Positions 43,636 through 54,513 of a DNA stretch of 64,000 bases are shown piece after piece (within the stretch, counting starts at the first letter, position 1; the number at the start of each line of letters is the position of its first letter). The position numbers and the translations under genes were made by a program. The notes beneath the pieces are model-generated. The model was not told where the DNA came from, ran no database searches, and was given only the letters and a program-made list of their open reading frames with translations. The stretch comes from Roseovarius aestuarii (GTDB lineage Bacteria; Pseudomonadota; Alphaproteobacteria; Rhodobacterales; Rhodobacteraceae). Location: NCBI GenBank assembly GCA_027214255.1, contig JAPWHL010000007.1, positions 114,949 through 178,948 on the forward strand, written 5' to 3'.

Positions 43636-44642
43636 TGCGCGCGCCCGCCTTTTGGTCCCGACCACCTGATCACCCCGGACTATATGCACATCTCTTGGCT
43701 CCTTTGGGCGCGCTTTATGCGCACGCCACTGCGCGCCGCGTTGCATCGGGGCCCGGACAACAGATGCCGGTTCCGGTGCTATGTGTCGGCAACCTTAATG
43801 CCGGTGGTACCGGAAAAACGCCCACAGTCATTGCACTGGTGCAGCGCCTTGTCTCGCATGGGCACGCAGTACATGTTGTTAGCCGGGGGCATGGCGGATC
43901 CGAAACAGGGCCATTGCGCGTGGACCCAACCTGCCACAGTGCTGCCGATGTGGGGGACGAGCCGCTTCTGATCGCGGCCTTTGCCCCGGCGTGGATCGCA
44001 CGGGACCGCGCGGCAGGCGCTCGCGCGGCGATAGCGGCGGGCGCAGAGGTCATTGTATTGGATGACGGGTTCCAAAACCCATCGGTGCACAAGGATGTGT
44101 CCTTGATTGTGGTGGATGCGGTGATGGGTTTTGGCAACGGGCGTTGCCTGCCGTCTGGCCCCTTGCGAGAGCCTGTCGCGCCGGGATTGGCCCGTGCTGA
44201 CCTGTTGTTGTCAATCGGCCCGCAGGCCACACAGGCGCGGTTTGACGCCACGTGGGGTAAATCGGTGAAGCTTCCGCATCTGCGCGGTGCGCTTCGGCCA
44301 CTAAAAACCGGCATGGATTGGTCAGGCGCGCGCGTTTTTGCCTTTGCAGGAATAGGCCATCCCGAGAAATTCTTTGCCTCGTTGCGCGCCGAAGGGGCCG
44401 AACTGGCAGGCACTACCGCGCTAGCGGACCATCAACCGCTGACCACCGCACTGCTGGGCCGGCTCGAATTGGACGCAGCGCGTTTGAACGCCCAGTTGGT
44501 CACAACCGAAAAAGACGCCGTGCGCCTTCCCGCGGCCTTCCGCCCCAAGGTGTTGACCCTGCCCGTGCGGCTGGAGATCACAGATTGGAGCCCACTGGAC
44601 GCGGCGTTGGAGCGGCTGGGATTGGCCAAGTCGACCGGATAG
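43635..44642 (+). CDS. lpxK: Tetraacyldisaccharide 4'-kinase
   Basis: LpxK phosphorylates the 4' position of lipid A precursor at the inner membrane. 335 residues with an N-terminal hydrophobic anchor region (about 14-35), P-loop [11 protein letters not shown] (53-63), [30 protein letters not shown], and [10 protein letters not shown] and [10 protein letters not shown] near the C-terminus. It overlaps waaA by one base (TGATG). Last gene of this lipid A operon. Confidence 0.95.
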   Translation: MRAPAFWSRPPDHPGLYAHLLAPLGALYAHATARRVASGPGQQMPVPVLCVGNLNAGGTGKTPTVIALVQRLVSHGHAVHVVSRGHGGSETGPLRVDPTCHSAADVGDEPLLIAAFAPAWIARDRAAGARAAIAAGAEVIVLDDGFQNPSVHKDVSLIVVDAVMGFGNGRCLPSGPLREPVAPGLARADLLLSIGPQATQARFDATWGKSVKLPHLRGALRPLKTGMDWSGARVFAFAGIGHPEKFFASLRAEGAELAGTTALADHQPLTTALLGRLELDAARLNAQLVTTEKDAVRLPAAFRPKVLTLPVRLEITDWSPLDAALERLGLAKSTG

Positions 44643-44703
44643 ACCGCCGTGACGCCAATCCCCTGCCCGGACCCATCACAGGTCAGAGTTGCATGTGCCA
44701 GAA

Positions 44704-45816
44704 TTACCCCTCGCCCAGTTTGGGAGAGGGCTTGTCCAACGTCAGTTCCGCATCTGAGAACCGGATAGGCGTGCGCACGCCCGGTACGCCGCCCGGCGCA
44801 ATCTGCATGCCCCGCGCCTTGACCTGCGGATCGGCAAACACCTCGTCCAGCGAATTGATCGGCCCCGCAGGCACGCCCGCAGATTCGCAGGCCTCCAACA
44901 ACTGCGCCTTGGTGAACCCCAGCGTTTTTTCCGTTAACAAAGCCGCCAGTGTGTCACGATGCGCCACGCGGTCGGCATTGGTTGCGTAATCCGCATGGGT
45001 TGCCAGTTCCGGCACCCCCAAAACACCGCAGAACCGCTGATACTGCGCATCGTTGCCAACCGCGATGATGATAAACCCATCCGAACAATCAAACACCTGA
45101 TAGGGCACCAGATTGGGGTGGAAATTTCCGATGCGTCCGGGGGCAACGCCGGTAGACAGATAGTTCATCGCCTGATTGGCCGTTACCGCCACAGCCACAT
45201 CCAACAGGGCCATGTCAATCTGTTGGCCTTTGCCGGTTGCATGACGTTGATGCAATGCCGACAAGATTGCTGTCGTCGCATAGACTCCGGTGAAAACGTC
45301 CGTAATCGCAACGCCTGCGCGCGTCGGTTGCCCATCGGGCGCACCTGTGATCGACATCAGGCCGGACATGCCCTGAATGATGTAATCATACCCCGCGCGA
45401 GACGCATAGGGGCCGTCCTGACCAAAGCCCGTAATCGAGCAATAGATCAAACCGGGGTTCAACGTTGACAGGCTGTCATAGTCCAAACCGTATTTTGCCA
45501 ATCCGCCCAGCTTGAAGTTCTCGATCAGGATATCAGCATCCTTGATCAAGGCGCGCACCTCGGCCTGGCCTTCGGGTGTTCGAAAATCTATCGCAACACT
45601 TGCCTTGCCACGGTTACACCCATGAAAGTAAGCGGCAGACCGATCACCCTCGCGGTCGATAAAGGGCGGCCCCCATTGGCGGGTGTCATCCCCCGCAGGG
45701 CTTTCCACCTTGATCACGTCTGCCCCAAGGTCGGCCAGCGTCTGACCGGCCCAAGGGCCAGCCAGAATGCGGGCCAGTTCGACCACCTTCAAGCCTGAGA
45801 GCGGGCCACCATTCAT
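44704..45816 (-). CDS. CaiB/BaiF family (class III) CoA transferase
   Basis: 370 residues. The fold starts GLKVVELARILAGPWAGQ with VIKVESPAGDDTRQWGPPF and has the catalytic Asp144 in AGYDYIIQGMSG. Members move CoA between acids, e.g. formyl-CoA, carnitine or mesaconate; the best guess from motifs is a general acyl/formyl-CoA type, but I leave the substrate open. It overlaps dsbA by four bases, although the two functions are unrelated. Confidence 0.85.
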   Translation of the reverse strand: MNGGPLSGLKVVELARILAGPWAGQTLADLGADVIKVESPAGDDTRQWGPPFIDREGDRSAAYFHGCNRGKASVAIDFRTPEGQAEVRALIKDADILIENFKLGGLAKYGLDYDSLSTLNPGLIYCSITGFGQDGPYASRAGYDYIIQGMSGLMSITGAPDGQPTRAGVAITDVFTGVYATTAILSALHQRHATGKGQQIDMALLDVAVAVTANQAMNYLSTGVAPGRIGNFHPNLVPYQVFDCSDGFIIIAVGNDAQYQRFCGVLGVPELATHADYATNADRVAHRDTLAALLTEKTLGFTKAQLLEACESAGVPAGPINSLDEVFADPQVKARGMQIAPGGVPGVRTPIRFSDAELTLDKPSPKLGEG

Positions 45817-46529
45817 TCTGCAAGCTTCTCATCAATGATTTTCTTCAGATCGGCGTAGCTCATGTTTGAGTGTTTCTCGCCATTGATGATCAGTGTCGGT
45901 GTGCCGCTCACCTCATCGGTCTCAATGTTGGTTTGGAACCATGCCATCAATGCCTCGGCTTTGTCCGCATCTTGCAGGCAGGCGTTGATCTGATCCTCGC
46001 CAAGACCAGCAACCTTGCCGATGCGGCGCAGGTTGTTGGAAATGCCCAGCGCATCATCCGCGCCCAGCCATTCGCGCTGTTGGGTATAGAGCATATCGGC
46101 AATGCCAAAGAACCGCTCGGAGCCGCCGCAGCGGGCCAGCATCGCGCCCCACAGACCCGGACGGTCAAAATACACATCGCGATAGATAAACTGGATTTTT
46201 CCGGTGTCGATATAGTCCGCCTTCAACGGCTTTAGGACTGTTTTGTGAAACGATGCACAATGCGGGCAGGTAAACGACGCATATTCCATGATCGTAACTT
46301 TGGCGTCAGCTGGGCCCATGGTCATTTCGGTGATCGTCGCCGCAGGTTTCTCGGCGCTATCCTCGGAGGATTGGCTGCTATCTTGGGTACTGATCACGGG
46401 GGTCGCCAGCGCCGTCAGGGCCGTAGTTTGCTGTGCCATTTGGCCAGCAGACGGGCCGGACAGTTGCCAATAGGCGGCACCGCCACCAATGGCCAGAACT
46501 GCGGCTGCAATAAAAATCTTGGGGGTCAT
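45813..46529 (-). CDS. DsbA family thiol:disulfide oxidoreductase
   Basis: 238 residues. N-terminal membrane anchor or signal (about 3-22) and a linker to residue 66, then a DsbA-type thioredoxin fold with the active site CPHC (Cys88, Cys91) and a helical insert. The cis-proline region reads VSGTPTLIINGE. It works in the periplasm, forming or isomerising disulfides. It is co-transcribed with the DUF721 gene, 18 bases upstream. Confidence 0.9.
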   Translation of the reverse strand: MTPKIFIAAAVLAIGGGAAYWQLSGPSAGQMAQQTTALTALATPVISTQDSSQSSEDSAEKPAATITEMTMGPADAKVTIMEYASFTCPHCASFHKTVLKPLKADYIDTGKIQFIYRDVYFDRPGLWGAMLARCGGSERFFGIADMLYTQQREWLGADDALGISNNLRRIGKVAGLGEDQINACLQDADKAEALMAWFQTNIETDEVSGTPTLIINGEKHSNMSYADLKKIIDEKLAE

Positions 46530-46547
46530 AGGGTATCCCTTTTTGGA

Positions 46548-47057
46548 TCAGCGTTTGGAGTTAGATAATACATTACGAGCCAGCGCCTCAAGCGCGGCGC
46601 GTAGCCCGTCGTCGCCCACGGGGGCGGCAATCTGCGCCGCAGCGGCATTTTGCGCGGGGTCAGGCGTGCGAGGGCCTTTTTTGGTAACGCGGTGGACGAA
46701 ACTGGCCTGCCCTTCGGCGAAACCGGTTGGCGCGGTCTGGGTCAGAAGGATACGCGCGATGGCGTTATAGCCATAGACCGCGTTCACCCGTTCGCGCAGG
46801 GCCTCTTTGCGCATTTCCAGCATCGGTGCCTGGGCCCCGGTTGTTAAAACAGTCAGCGTAGCCCCAAGGCCACCGCGCCCGTATCCAACCTTGACGGGGC
46901 GCGCGATGGCGGCCACGTCTTCACCGACGATCTCGGCCCATTGCGTCAACAGGCGCGATTCGGCGAAACCACGGCTTTCCGACGCCTTGCGAATCCGCTC
47001 TTGCAACAAGGTGCTGCTGCGGGCGAAGCCTTTGGTGGTGGCGCGACGGGGGGGCAT
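46548..47057 (-). CDS. DUF721 domain protein
   Basis: 169 residues. The DUF721 region has LTQWAEIVGEDVAAIARPVKV, LTVLTTGAQAPMLEMRKEALRERVN and VYGYNAIARILL. These proteins (DciA-like in their fold) are linked to replicative helicase loading in other bacteria; that role is only suggested here. The ATG at 47057 follows AGGAG. Divergent from mutY with 82 bases between. Confidence 0.85.
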   Translation of the reverse strand: MPPRRATTKGFARSSTLLQERIRKASESRGFAESRLLTQWAEIVGEDVAAIARPVKVGYGRGGLGATLTVLTTGAQAPMLEMRKEALRERVNAVYGYNAIARILLTQTAPTGFAEGQASFVHRVTKKGPRTPDPAQNAAAAQIAAPVGDDGLRAALEALARNVLSNSKR

Positions 47058-47139
47058 GGTTGAACTCCTGACGTACTGCGTCATTTTAGGGCAAGTGGCG
47101 CAACGTGCCAGCCCATAACCGCGAAGCGAGAGATAAAGA

Positions 47140-48204
47140 ATGCGTGAGCGCCCCCAATCGTCGGATCTACTGACATGGTATGACACCCACGCAAGGGCAA
47201 TGCCATGGCGCGTGTCGCCCGCCAATCGCGCAGCGGGTATGTCACCCGACCCCTATCGTATCTGGCTGTCCGAGGTGATGTTGCAACAAACCACTGTCGC
47301 CGCCGTCACCGGGTATTTTCAACGTTTCACAACACGCTGGCCCACACTGCCCGATCTGGCCTCCGCACCGGATGCAGACGTGATGGGGGAATGGGCAGGC
47401 CTTGGATATTATGCGCGCGCGCGGAACCTTCTGAAATGCGCGCGTGCGGTGGTGGCCGATCATGGCGGTGTTTTTCCCCGCGATCACGACGCGCTGTTAA
47501 AATTGCCCGGTATCGGCCCCTACACCGCTGCGGCCATTTCGGCCATTGCGTTTGATGCGCCTGAAACAGTGGTTGATGGCAATGTCGAGCGGGTAATGGC
47601 CCGCCTTTATGACGTCCACACTCCCCTGCCCGCCGCCAAGCCGGACCTGACCGCGCGCGCGCGCGCGTTGACACCGGATCGACGCCCCGGTGATTATGCG
47701 CAAGCGGTCATGGATCTGGGTGCCACCATTTGTACGCCGCGCAATCCGGCCTGCGGGATTTGTCCGTGGCGTGATCCCTGTATCGCGCGCGCCAAAGGGA
47801 CTATGGCCGATTTGCCCAAAAAGACCCCCAAGAAACCCAAGCCTGTCCGCCACGGTATCGCCTATGTCGTTCAGCGCACCGATGGAGCCCTGTTGCTAGA
47901 GCGCCGCGCTGATCGTGGTCTTTTGGGCGGCATGCTGGGTTGGCCCGGCAGCGCATGGGGCGAAGACACACCCGCACCCGCGCCGCCGATCGCGGCCAAA
48001 TGGCACGTACTGGATACAGAGGCGCGCCACACATTCACGCATTTCCATCTGATCCTGCAAATCCAGATTGCCACCGTCGCGGCCGGTACAAACCCCTCAA
48101 TTGGCGATTTTGTCGATCTTGCCACCTTCAAACCCGCCGAATTACCCACCGTCATGCGCAAAGTATTTGATCTGGCGCATGGCAGTCTGGCACACCGGGT
48201 TTAA
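47140..48204 (+). CDS. mutY: A/G-specific adenine DNA glycosylase
   Basis: MutY removes adenine paired with 8-oxoguanine. 354 residues: catalytic Glu45 in LSEVMLQQT, helix-hairpin-helix LPGIGPYTAAAIS with Asp139, the 4Fe-4S cluster cysteines 198, 205, 208 and 214, and a C-terminal MutT-like domain (LLERRADRGLLGGMLGWPG) that reads the oxidised base. The cluster spacing C-X6-C-X2-C-X5-C is exact. Confidence 0.96.
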   Translation: MRERPQSSDLLTWYDTHARAMPWRVSPANRAAGMSPDPYRIWLSEVMLQQTTVAAVTGYFQRFTTRWPTLPDLASAPDADVMGEWAGLGYYARARNLLKCARAVVADHGGVFPRDHDALLKLPGIGPYTAAAISAIAFDAPETVVDGNVERVMARLYDVHTPLPAAKPDLTARARALTPDRRPGDYAQAVMDLGATICTPRNPACGICPWRDPCIARAKGTMADLPKKTPKKPKPVRHGIAYVVQRTDGALLLERRADRGLLGGMLGWPGSAWGEDTPAPAPPIAAKWHVLDTEARHTFTHFHLILQIQIATVAAGTNPSIGDFVDLATFKPAELPTVMRKVFDLAHGSLAHRV

Positions 48205-48245
48205 CCCTGTATGCAACAGACCTTACCAGATTGCGGAGCAGATCC

Positions 48246-49379
48246 ATGACCTCGACCACGCATTTTACCGACATCCGAGCCGCCATGCCATTTTGGATGT
48301 CTTTGTTGCTGGTGCCCTTGGCGCTGATCGGGGCGACGCAAGGCGGGTGGACCGTGCTATTGCTGCCGCTGTTCACATGGTATTTCTTTACCCTGCTGGA
48401 TGCGTTTTTGGGCCTGAACCTGAACAATGCAGACCCTCAGACGGGTGACGACGATCTGACGTGGTATCGCGCCATCACCCTGATCTGGCCACCCATACAG
48501 TTCATTTTGCTGTTCTGGATGATCTGGTACGTTTCGGATGCAGCCCATTTGGCGGCACTGGAAAAAATCGGCATGTTCTTTGGCATCGGCGTGATCACAG
48601 GCACGGTGGGCATCAATTACGCGCACGAATTGATGCATCAAAAAAGCAAATACGAACGTTGGATGGGCGACCTGTTACTGTCGATGGTGCTGTATTCGCA
48701 TTTTCGCTCGGAGCATTTGCAAGTACATCACCGCCATATTGGCACGCCGCGCGATCCGGTCAGCGCCCGTTATAACGAGGGGTTCTTCCGCTTTTTCCTG
48801 CGAGTGTTGCGCAGTTCTCCCAAGTCCGCCTTTGCCGCAGAAAAGGCCATGCTGGCGCGGCGCGACTTGCCTTGGACCAGTCTGAAAAACCCGTTTTGGC
48901 GGTATTGGGTCTTGCAGGCGATCATGCTGGGGCTGGCCATTTTCTTGGGGGGCTGGACCGGGCTGGCCCTGTTTCTGTGGCAGGCTTTCATCGCCATCTG
49001 GCAGCTGGAATTGGTCAATTACATCGAGCATTACGGCCTGACCCGCAAACATCTGGGCGATGGCAAATACGAACATGTCAAACCACAACACAGCTGGAAC
49101 GCAGCGCATAAGGCCAGCAATTGGTTATTGATCAACCTGCAACGCCACTCGGATCATCACTACAAGCCAGACCGCCGTTTTCCCTTGTTGCAAAACTATA
49201 CCGAGGCCGACGCCCCGCAACTGCCCCACGGCTATCCATTGATGACCATGGCCGCGATGATCCCGCCGCTTTGGCGACGTATCATGAACCCTCGCGTGCG
49301 CAGCTGGCGGCAGATGTATTACCCTGAAATCACCGACTGGACGCCCTATAACAAGGCGACCAACCCGATGCCGCGCTAA
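48246..49379 (+). CDS. alkB: Alkane 1-monooxygenase (AlkB family)
   Basis: A non-haem di-iron membrane hydroxylase of 377 residues. The histidine boxes are HELMH (127-131), SEHLQVHHRHIGTPRDP (155-171), and LQRHSDHH (298-305), with NYIEHYGL (258-265). Four or more membrane helices are present. The second box has an unusual Val-His-His, so it may be a divergent member (for example acting on long or unusual alkyl chains); substrate is inferred. ATG at 48246 has GGAG upstream. No rubredoxin gene is adjacent. Confidence 0.88.
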   Translation: MTSTTHFTDIRAAMPFWMSLLLVPLALIGATQGGWTVLLLPLFTWYFFTLLDAFLGLNLNNADPQTGDDDLTWYRAITLIWPPIQFILLFWMIWYVSDAAHLAALEKIGMFFGIGVITGTVGINYAHELMHQKSKYERWMGDLLLSMVLYSHFRSEHLQVHHRHIGTPRDPVSARYNEGFFRFFLRVLRSSPKSAFAAEKAMLARRDLPWTSLKNPFWRYWVLQAIMLGLAIFLGGWTGLALFLWQAFIAIWQLELVNYIEHYGLTRKHLGDGKYEHVKPQHSWNAAHKASNWLLINLQRHSDHHYKPDRRFPLLQNYTEADAPQLPHGYPLMTMAAMIPPLWRRIMNPRVRSWRQMYYPEITDWTPYNKATNPMPR

Positions 49380-49519
49380 CCCAAAGCGCAGTTTTGCATC
49401 CTTCGGGTGCGGCCCGCCGCAACCGAAACATTTATGTACATGCGCGCGGCGCGGCTTGCTTGCAGTAGGCGCGCGCGCATCCTACGCTTGGCCAAACTCC
49501 AGCCTAGGCCCTTTCCCCC

Positions 49520-51487
49520 ATGCCAGACACATCACACCTGTTCCCGACCCTGTTCAGCCCTTATCGCATCGGCGCAGTAGATATTCCCAACCGCATCCTG
49601 TCGACCGGTCACGACACGTCCATGGCCGCTGGCGGGCAGGTCACAGACGCCATGATCGCCTATCACGAAGCCCGCGCGCGGGGCGGCGTCGGATTGATCG
49701 TCAGTCAGGTGGTCGGCGTGCATGAAACCGCGCGCTATACGTCACATATGCTGATGGGCACCGATGACAGCTGCATCGCGGGGTTTTCCCGGCTGGCAAC
49801 GGCCGTCAAGGCGCATGGCACGCGCCTGTTTGCACAGCTTTTTCACCCCGGCCGCGAGATCATGGAAACTGCCGATGGTACGATGCCGGTTGCGTGGTCC
49901 GCCTCTGCCACGCCTTCAGACAGGTTCCGGGTAATCCCCCGGGCCATGCCAATCACCATGATAGAAGAGGTCGTTGCAGGCTATGCCGCCACCGCCCGCC
50001 GGATGGCCAACGCCGGAATAGACGGCGCCGAAGTGGTGGCAAGCCACGGTTACCTGCCCGCGCAATTTCTTAGCGAGCATGTGAACCATCGCACCGACGC
50101 CTATGGCGGCAGCTTTGAAAATCGCTTGCGGTTTGTGCGCAACGTTTTGGAGGCGGTTCGCGCCGCCACGCCTGACGGTTTTGCCATCGGCCTGCGCATT
50201 TCAGGCGACGAAAAGATGGAAGGCGGCATGCGCGACGCCGACTCTCTGGCCGTGATCCGCGCGCTGGCGCCGGATCTGGATTACGTCAACGTCATCGCCG
50301 GCACCTCGGCCAGCCTTGGGGGATCGGTGCATATCGTGCCCCCGATGTTCGTGGATAACGCCTATCTTGCGCCATTCGCGCATGCCGTGAAACAGGTCGT
50401 GGACATCCCGGTACTGGTTGCCGGTCGCATCAATCAACCCCAAGAGGCCGAGACGATTCTGGCCAGTGGGCAGGCTGATATGTGTGGCATGACGCGTGCA
50501 CTGATTTGTGATCCCTCCATGCCCGCCAAGGCGCGCGCCGACACGCCGGACGACATCCGCGCCTGCATCGGCTGCAATCAGGCCTGTATCGGACATTTCC
50601 ACAAGGGCGTGCCGATCTCGTGTATCCAATATCCAGAATCCGGTCGCGAACTGACATATGGTGCGCCAAAACCTGCACCCCCCCCAAAAACCGTGATGGT
50701 GGTCGGCGGCGGACCCGCCGGTATGAAGGCTGCGGCCACCGCCGCCGCCCAAGGTCACACCGTCCACTTGCATGAAGCAGCGGCGCAACTGGGCGGTCAG
50801 GCCCTTTTGGCTCAGATGCTGCCCGGCCGGTCCGAATTTGGCGGGATCATCACCAACCTGTCCAACGAAATGACCCGCTCAGGCGTCACCGTGCATCTCA
50901 ACAGCCCGATCACCGCCGACATTGTGCGCGACGCATCCCCTGAAGTGGTGATCGTCGCAACGGGGGCCACGCCGCGCCACCCGACGGACGGCGAATTTGG
51001 CGAGGACGCCCATATCGTGACCGCATGGGAGGTTCTGCGCAATCAGGCCAACGTCGGGGGATCGGTCACGATTGCCGATTGGCGTTCGGACTGGGTTGGG
51101 CTGGGCGTGGCCGAGTTGCTGGCCAGCGCAGGACGTCGCGTGCGTCTGGCGGTCAGCGGCCCGCATGCCGGTGAGCTCCTGCAAAGCTATGTGCGCGACA
51201 CTATGGTGGCGCGGGCATCAGAACTGGGGGTCGAGGTTATCCCCTACGCCCGCCTGTTCGGTGCGGATGCCGACACCGCTTATTTCATGCATGCTGCCAG
51301 CGGCGCGCCGTTGTTGGTTGAAGACACCGAAACGCTGGTCCTTGCGCAAGGGACCGAAGTATCTGACAGCTTGCTCTTGGCGTTGGAAGGATACGATGGG
51401 CAGGTCATCGGCGCAGGCGATTGCATGGCCCCCCGTTCGGCAGAAGAGGCCGTTTTGGACGGGCTCAAGGCCGCATGGGCACTTTGA
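49520..51487 (+). CDS. NADH:flavin oxidoreductase with 4Fe-4S and FAD domains
   Basis: 655 residues of the trimethylamine dehydrogenase/2,4-dienoyl-CoA reductase family. The FMN barrel (1-350) begins LFSPYRIGAVDIPNRI. The 4Fe-4S motif is CIGCNQACIG with a later Cys in ISCIQ. The C-terminal part has FAD motif VMVVGGGPAGMKAA. These enzymes use the cluster to pass electrons between FMN and FAD, acting on enones, methylamines or methylated prolines; the substrate here is unknown. Its ribosome site is poor. Confidence 0.87.
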   Translation: MPDTSHLFPTLFSPYRIGAVDIPNRILSTGHDTSMAAGGQVTDAMIAYHEARARGGVGLIVSQVVGVHETARYTSHMLMGTDDSCIAGFSRLATAVKAHGTRLFAQLFHPGREIMETADGTMPVAWSASATPSDRFRVIPRAMPITMIEEVVAGYAATARRMANAGIDGAEVVASHGYLPAQFLSEHVNHRTDAYGGSFENRLRFVRNVLEAVRAATPDGFAIGLRISGDEKMEGGMRDADSLAVIRALAPDLDYVNVIAGTSASLGGSVHIVPPMFVDNAYLAPFAHAVKQVVDIPVLVAGRINQPQEAETILASGQADMCGMTRALICDPSMPAKARADTPDDIRACIGCNQACIGHFHKGVPISCIQYPESGRELTYGAPKPAPPPKTVMVVGGGPAGMKAAATAAAQGHTVHLHEAAAQLGGQALLAQMLPGRSEFGGIITNLSNEMTRSGVTVHLNSPITADIVRDASPEVVIVATGATPRHPTDGEFGEDAHIVTAWEVLRNQANVGGSVTIADWRSDWVGLGVAELLASAGRRVRLAVSGPHAGELLQSYVRDTMVARASELGVEVIPYARLFGADADTAYFMHAASGAPLLVEDTETLVLAQGTEVSDSLLLALEGYDGQVIGAGDCMAPRSAEEAVLDGLKAAWAL

Positions 51488-51548
51488 TCTAACTGGTCAC
51501 GACACGGCCAAATGCCCTGTTGGCCGTCTCGCCACCTCACCGTAAAAC

Positions 51549-51577
51549 GCAAAAAAGCCCCGCCATTAAGGCGGGAC
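51549..51577 (-). terminator. Rho-independent terminator of ccrM
   Basis: CCCGCC (51559-51564) and GGCGGG (51570-51575) around ATTAA, with a run of six A on the plus strand at 51551-51556, i.e. a T-run on the minus strand. Confidence 0.85.
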
Positions 51578-51660
51578 AGTGAGGTATGGTGCCTGATCGT
51601 CAGGCTTCAGGCACCGGCGGTATTCGCGTGTTGTGTTGTAAGAGAATGGATCGCCCGGAA

Positions 51661-52821
<1,161 letters not shown>

Positions 52822-52828
52822 TCAGGAT

Positions 52829-52867
52829 GATTCAAAGGCGATTCGCGGTCAATTTCTTTTTTGAATC
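52829..52867 (-). promoter_or_regulatory. Cluster of three GANTC sites before ccrM
   Basis: GATTC (52829-52833), GATTC (52840-52844) and GAATC (52863-52867), 53 to 91 bases upstream of the ccrM start. GANTC sites in the ccrM leader control its timing in Caulobacter; TTAACC nearby resembles half a CtrA site. Confidence 0.65.
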
Positions 52868-52877
52868 AAAAGGTTAA

Positions 52878-53501
52878 CTATTTATCTTGATACAAGATGT
52901 TGTGGACCGGTTTGAACGAACGTCTATGGTGTGGGGTTACACCCAGATTTTGGAGCGCGTCTTTGTGGCTTTTTGACGGGTAACCCGCGTTGGTTTCCCA
53001 TCCATAGCCGGGGCACTGTTGCGCTAAATCCCACATGACATAATCTCGACAGATTTTAGCCATAATTGAGGCAGCTGCAATCGACACCGAGACCCCATCA
53101 CCCTTCACGATTGCACGCGCCGGGATGTCCAATCCAGCCGGAATCATATTGCCATCAATCAACGCCAGATCAGGACGTCGAGGTAATCCTGCGACCGCGC
53201 GCTCCATTGCCAGATGCGAGGCGCGCAGAATATTCAGGCGGTCGATCTCTTCAACAGTGGCGTGGGCGATAGAGACCTCGGCCACGGCTTCGATCACCGC
53301 ATAGAGCGCCTCACGACGCTTGGCAGTCAATTTCTTGGAATCGTTCAGCCCCTCGGGAATGTTCGCAGGGTCCAAAATCACGGCCGCAGCTGTAACCGGA
53401 CCGGCCAATGGACCCCGCCCGACCTCGTCAACGCCGGCAATCAGGCCAAAACCCTCGCGCATGGCCGATTGCTCTAGATGGAAATCAGGGGCGGTTAGCA
53501 T
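52878..53501 (-). CDS. rnhB: Ribonuclease HII
   Basis: It cleaves RNA in RNA-DNA hybrids, including single ribonucleotides in DNA. 207 residues with the N-terminal [14 protein letters not shown] (Asp25, Glu26), ALIDGN with another acid, and the [17 protein letters not shown] segment. Normal length for alphaproteobacteria. It lies upstream of ccrM in the same direction, the conserved rnhB-ccrM order. Confidence 0.95.
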   Translation of the reverse strand: MLTAPDFHLEQSAMREGFGLIAGVDEVGRGPLAGPVTAAAVILDPANIPEGLNDSKKLTAKRREALYAVIEAVAEVSIAHATVEEIDRLNILRASHLAMERAVAGLPRRPDLALIDGNMIPAGLDIPARAIVKGDGVSVSIAAASIMAKICRDYVMWDLAQQCPGYGWETNAGYPSKSHKDALQNLGVTPHHRRSFKPVHNILYQDK

Positions 53502-53631
53502 GGCGCACCCCGCCCGTCACAATCGAAAAACAACAGGCAACGACCCGATCTATCCCTGCGCACATCCATCCGAACCCATATCCCTTACCGCTGTGACATC
53601 CGTTGTTGCATGTCTCATACCACTGCACAAA

Positions 53632-53670
53632 ACGCAAAAAGAGAGGGGCGCCTCCTCTGGCACCCCTCTC
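53632..53670 (-). terminator. Rho-independent terminator after the Arg-rich exported protein
   Basis: Arms 53641-53652 (GAGAGGGGCGCC) and 53659-53670 with one G-T wobble in a twelve-pair stem and a six-base loop. On the minus strand TTTTTGCG follows. Confidence 0.85.
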
Positions 53671-53722
53671 CTGTCAAAACGGCAACTCATTACTAACCTA
53701 GGCGGCCAGTGCGCGGCGTTCC

Positions 53723-54088
53723 TTAGGATCCATAGCCGCGCCGCGCGCGGTGTTTTTGAACGCGGCGCTGCTGTACTTGCGCGCGGTGGTCGTTGTAACC
53801 GCGCTGATAGGCACGTGATTGAATAGCCCGTCGTTTCTGTCCATGCGTGCTCTTTTGGACGCGCCGCGGCTGATGGCCATAATACCCATTGTTGCCATGT
53901 CCGCGTGAAGACACATGCCCGCGACTGCGGCTGGATGACTCGTTGATAGCCGCTCCGACGATTGCGACACCCGCAATAATGGTCAGTGCGCGCGCCAGAT
54001 CCTTGTCAGCAGCGCGGGCCGGAGCAGCCGTGATGGAAGTGATTGCCATAGAAGCACCAAGGATAAGAGAGATAAATTTAGCAGACAT
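53723..54088 (-). CDS. Exported Arg/His-rich basic protein
   Basis: 121 residues with a signal peptide (about 1-26, cleavage ARA-AD) and a short hydrophobic segment after it (ALTIIAGVAIVGAAI). The rest is highly basic with many Arg, His, Gly and Gln (HGQKRRAIQ, RGYNDHRAQVQQRR, HRARRGYGS). No domain recognised. The ATG at 54088 follows AAGGACC. A strong terminator shows that it is a separate transcript. Confidence 0.6.
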   Translation of the reverse strand: MSAKFISLILGASMAITSITAAPARAADKDLARALTIIAGVAIVGAAINESSSRSRGHVSSRGHGNNGYYGHQPRRVQKSTHGQKRRAIQSRAYQRGYNDHRAQVQQRRVQKHRARRGYGS

Positions 54089-54191
54089 GGATGCGGTCCT
54101 TTCAAGGTTGATGACTGTCATCCGCCCCGCGGGGCAGAAGCGATGCCTCCAACTTGGGCCAGCCCCGCAGAGTCACGCAATAACGCCCCCT

Positions 54192-54206
54192 TGTTATTGG
54201 ATAACA
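54192..54206. promoter_or_regulatory. Inverted repeat between divergent small exported proteins
   Basis: TGTTAT-TGG-ATAACA, perfect 6-3-6. It lies midway between two divergent starts (54088 and 54265) and could be an operator for both. Confidence 0.35.
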
Positions 54207-54264
54207 CCGCCACGATACCCTTTGCGTTATTGAATATCGCAGCGCTCTCGGCCATGCTGCGACT

Positions 54265-54495
54265 ATGAAACAGATGTTCCTCTCCTTGGCGCTTTTCGCC
54301 CTGATGGCCGCCCCTGCGCACGCAGGGTGCGTCGCCGAATACAAGGCCAAAAGCAACAACCCCCTGCAGTTGTTTTACGATGTCGCCCAGATCAATGGCC
54401 CCTGCACCAAGGCATCGGCCAGCGCGCAACTCAGCCAACAACTTGCCGCACGGGGCCTGACCCTGCTCAAAGTGCTGTCCGTGCGCCAGAATTGA
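54265..54495 (+). CDS. Small exported protein with two cysteines
   Basis: 76 residues. Signal peptide 1-20 (cleavage AHA-GC). Mature part: GCVAEYKAKSNNPLQLFYD, one more Cys in GPCTKASASAQLSQQLAARGLTLLKVL. Two cysteines suggest a disulfide. Codon use is normal and the following gene has a good ribosome site 18 bases on, which points to co-transcription. Family unknown. Confidence 0.6.
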   Translation: MKQMFLSLALFALMAAPAHAGCVAEYKAKSNNPLQLFYDVAQINGPCTKASASAQLSQQLAARGLTLLKVLSVRQN

Positions 54496-54513
54496 CGAAG
54501 GAAGGAGACACCC

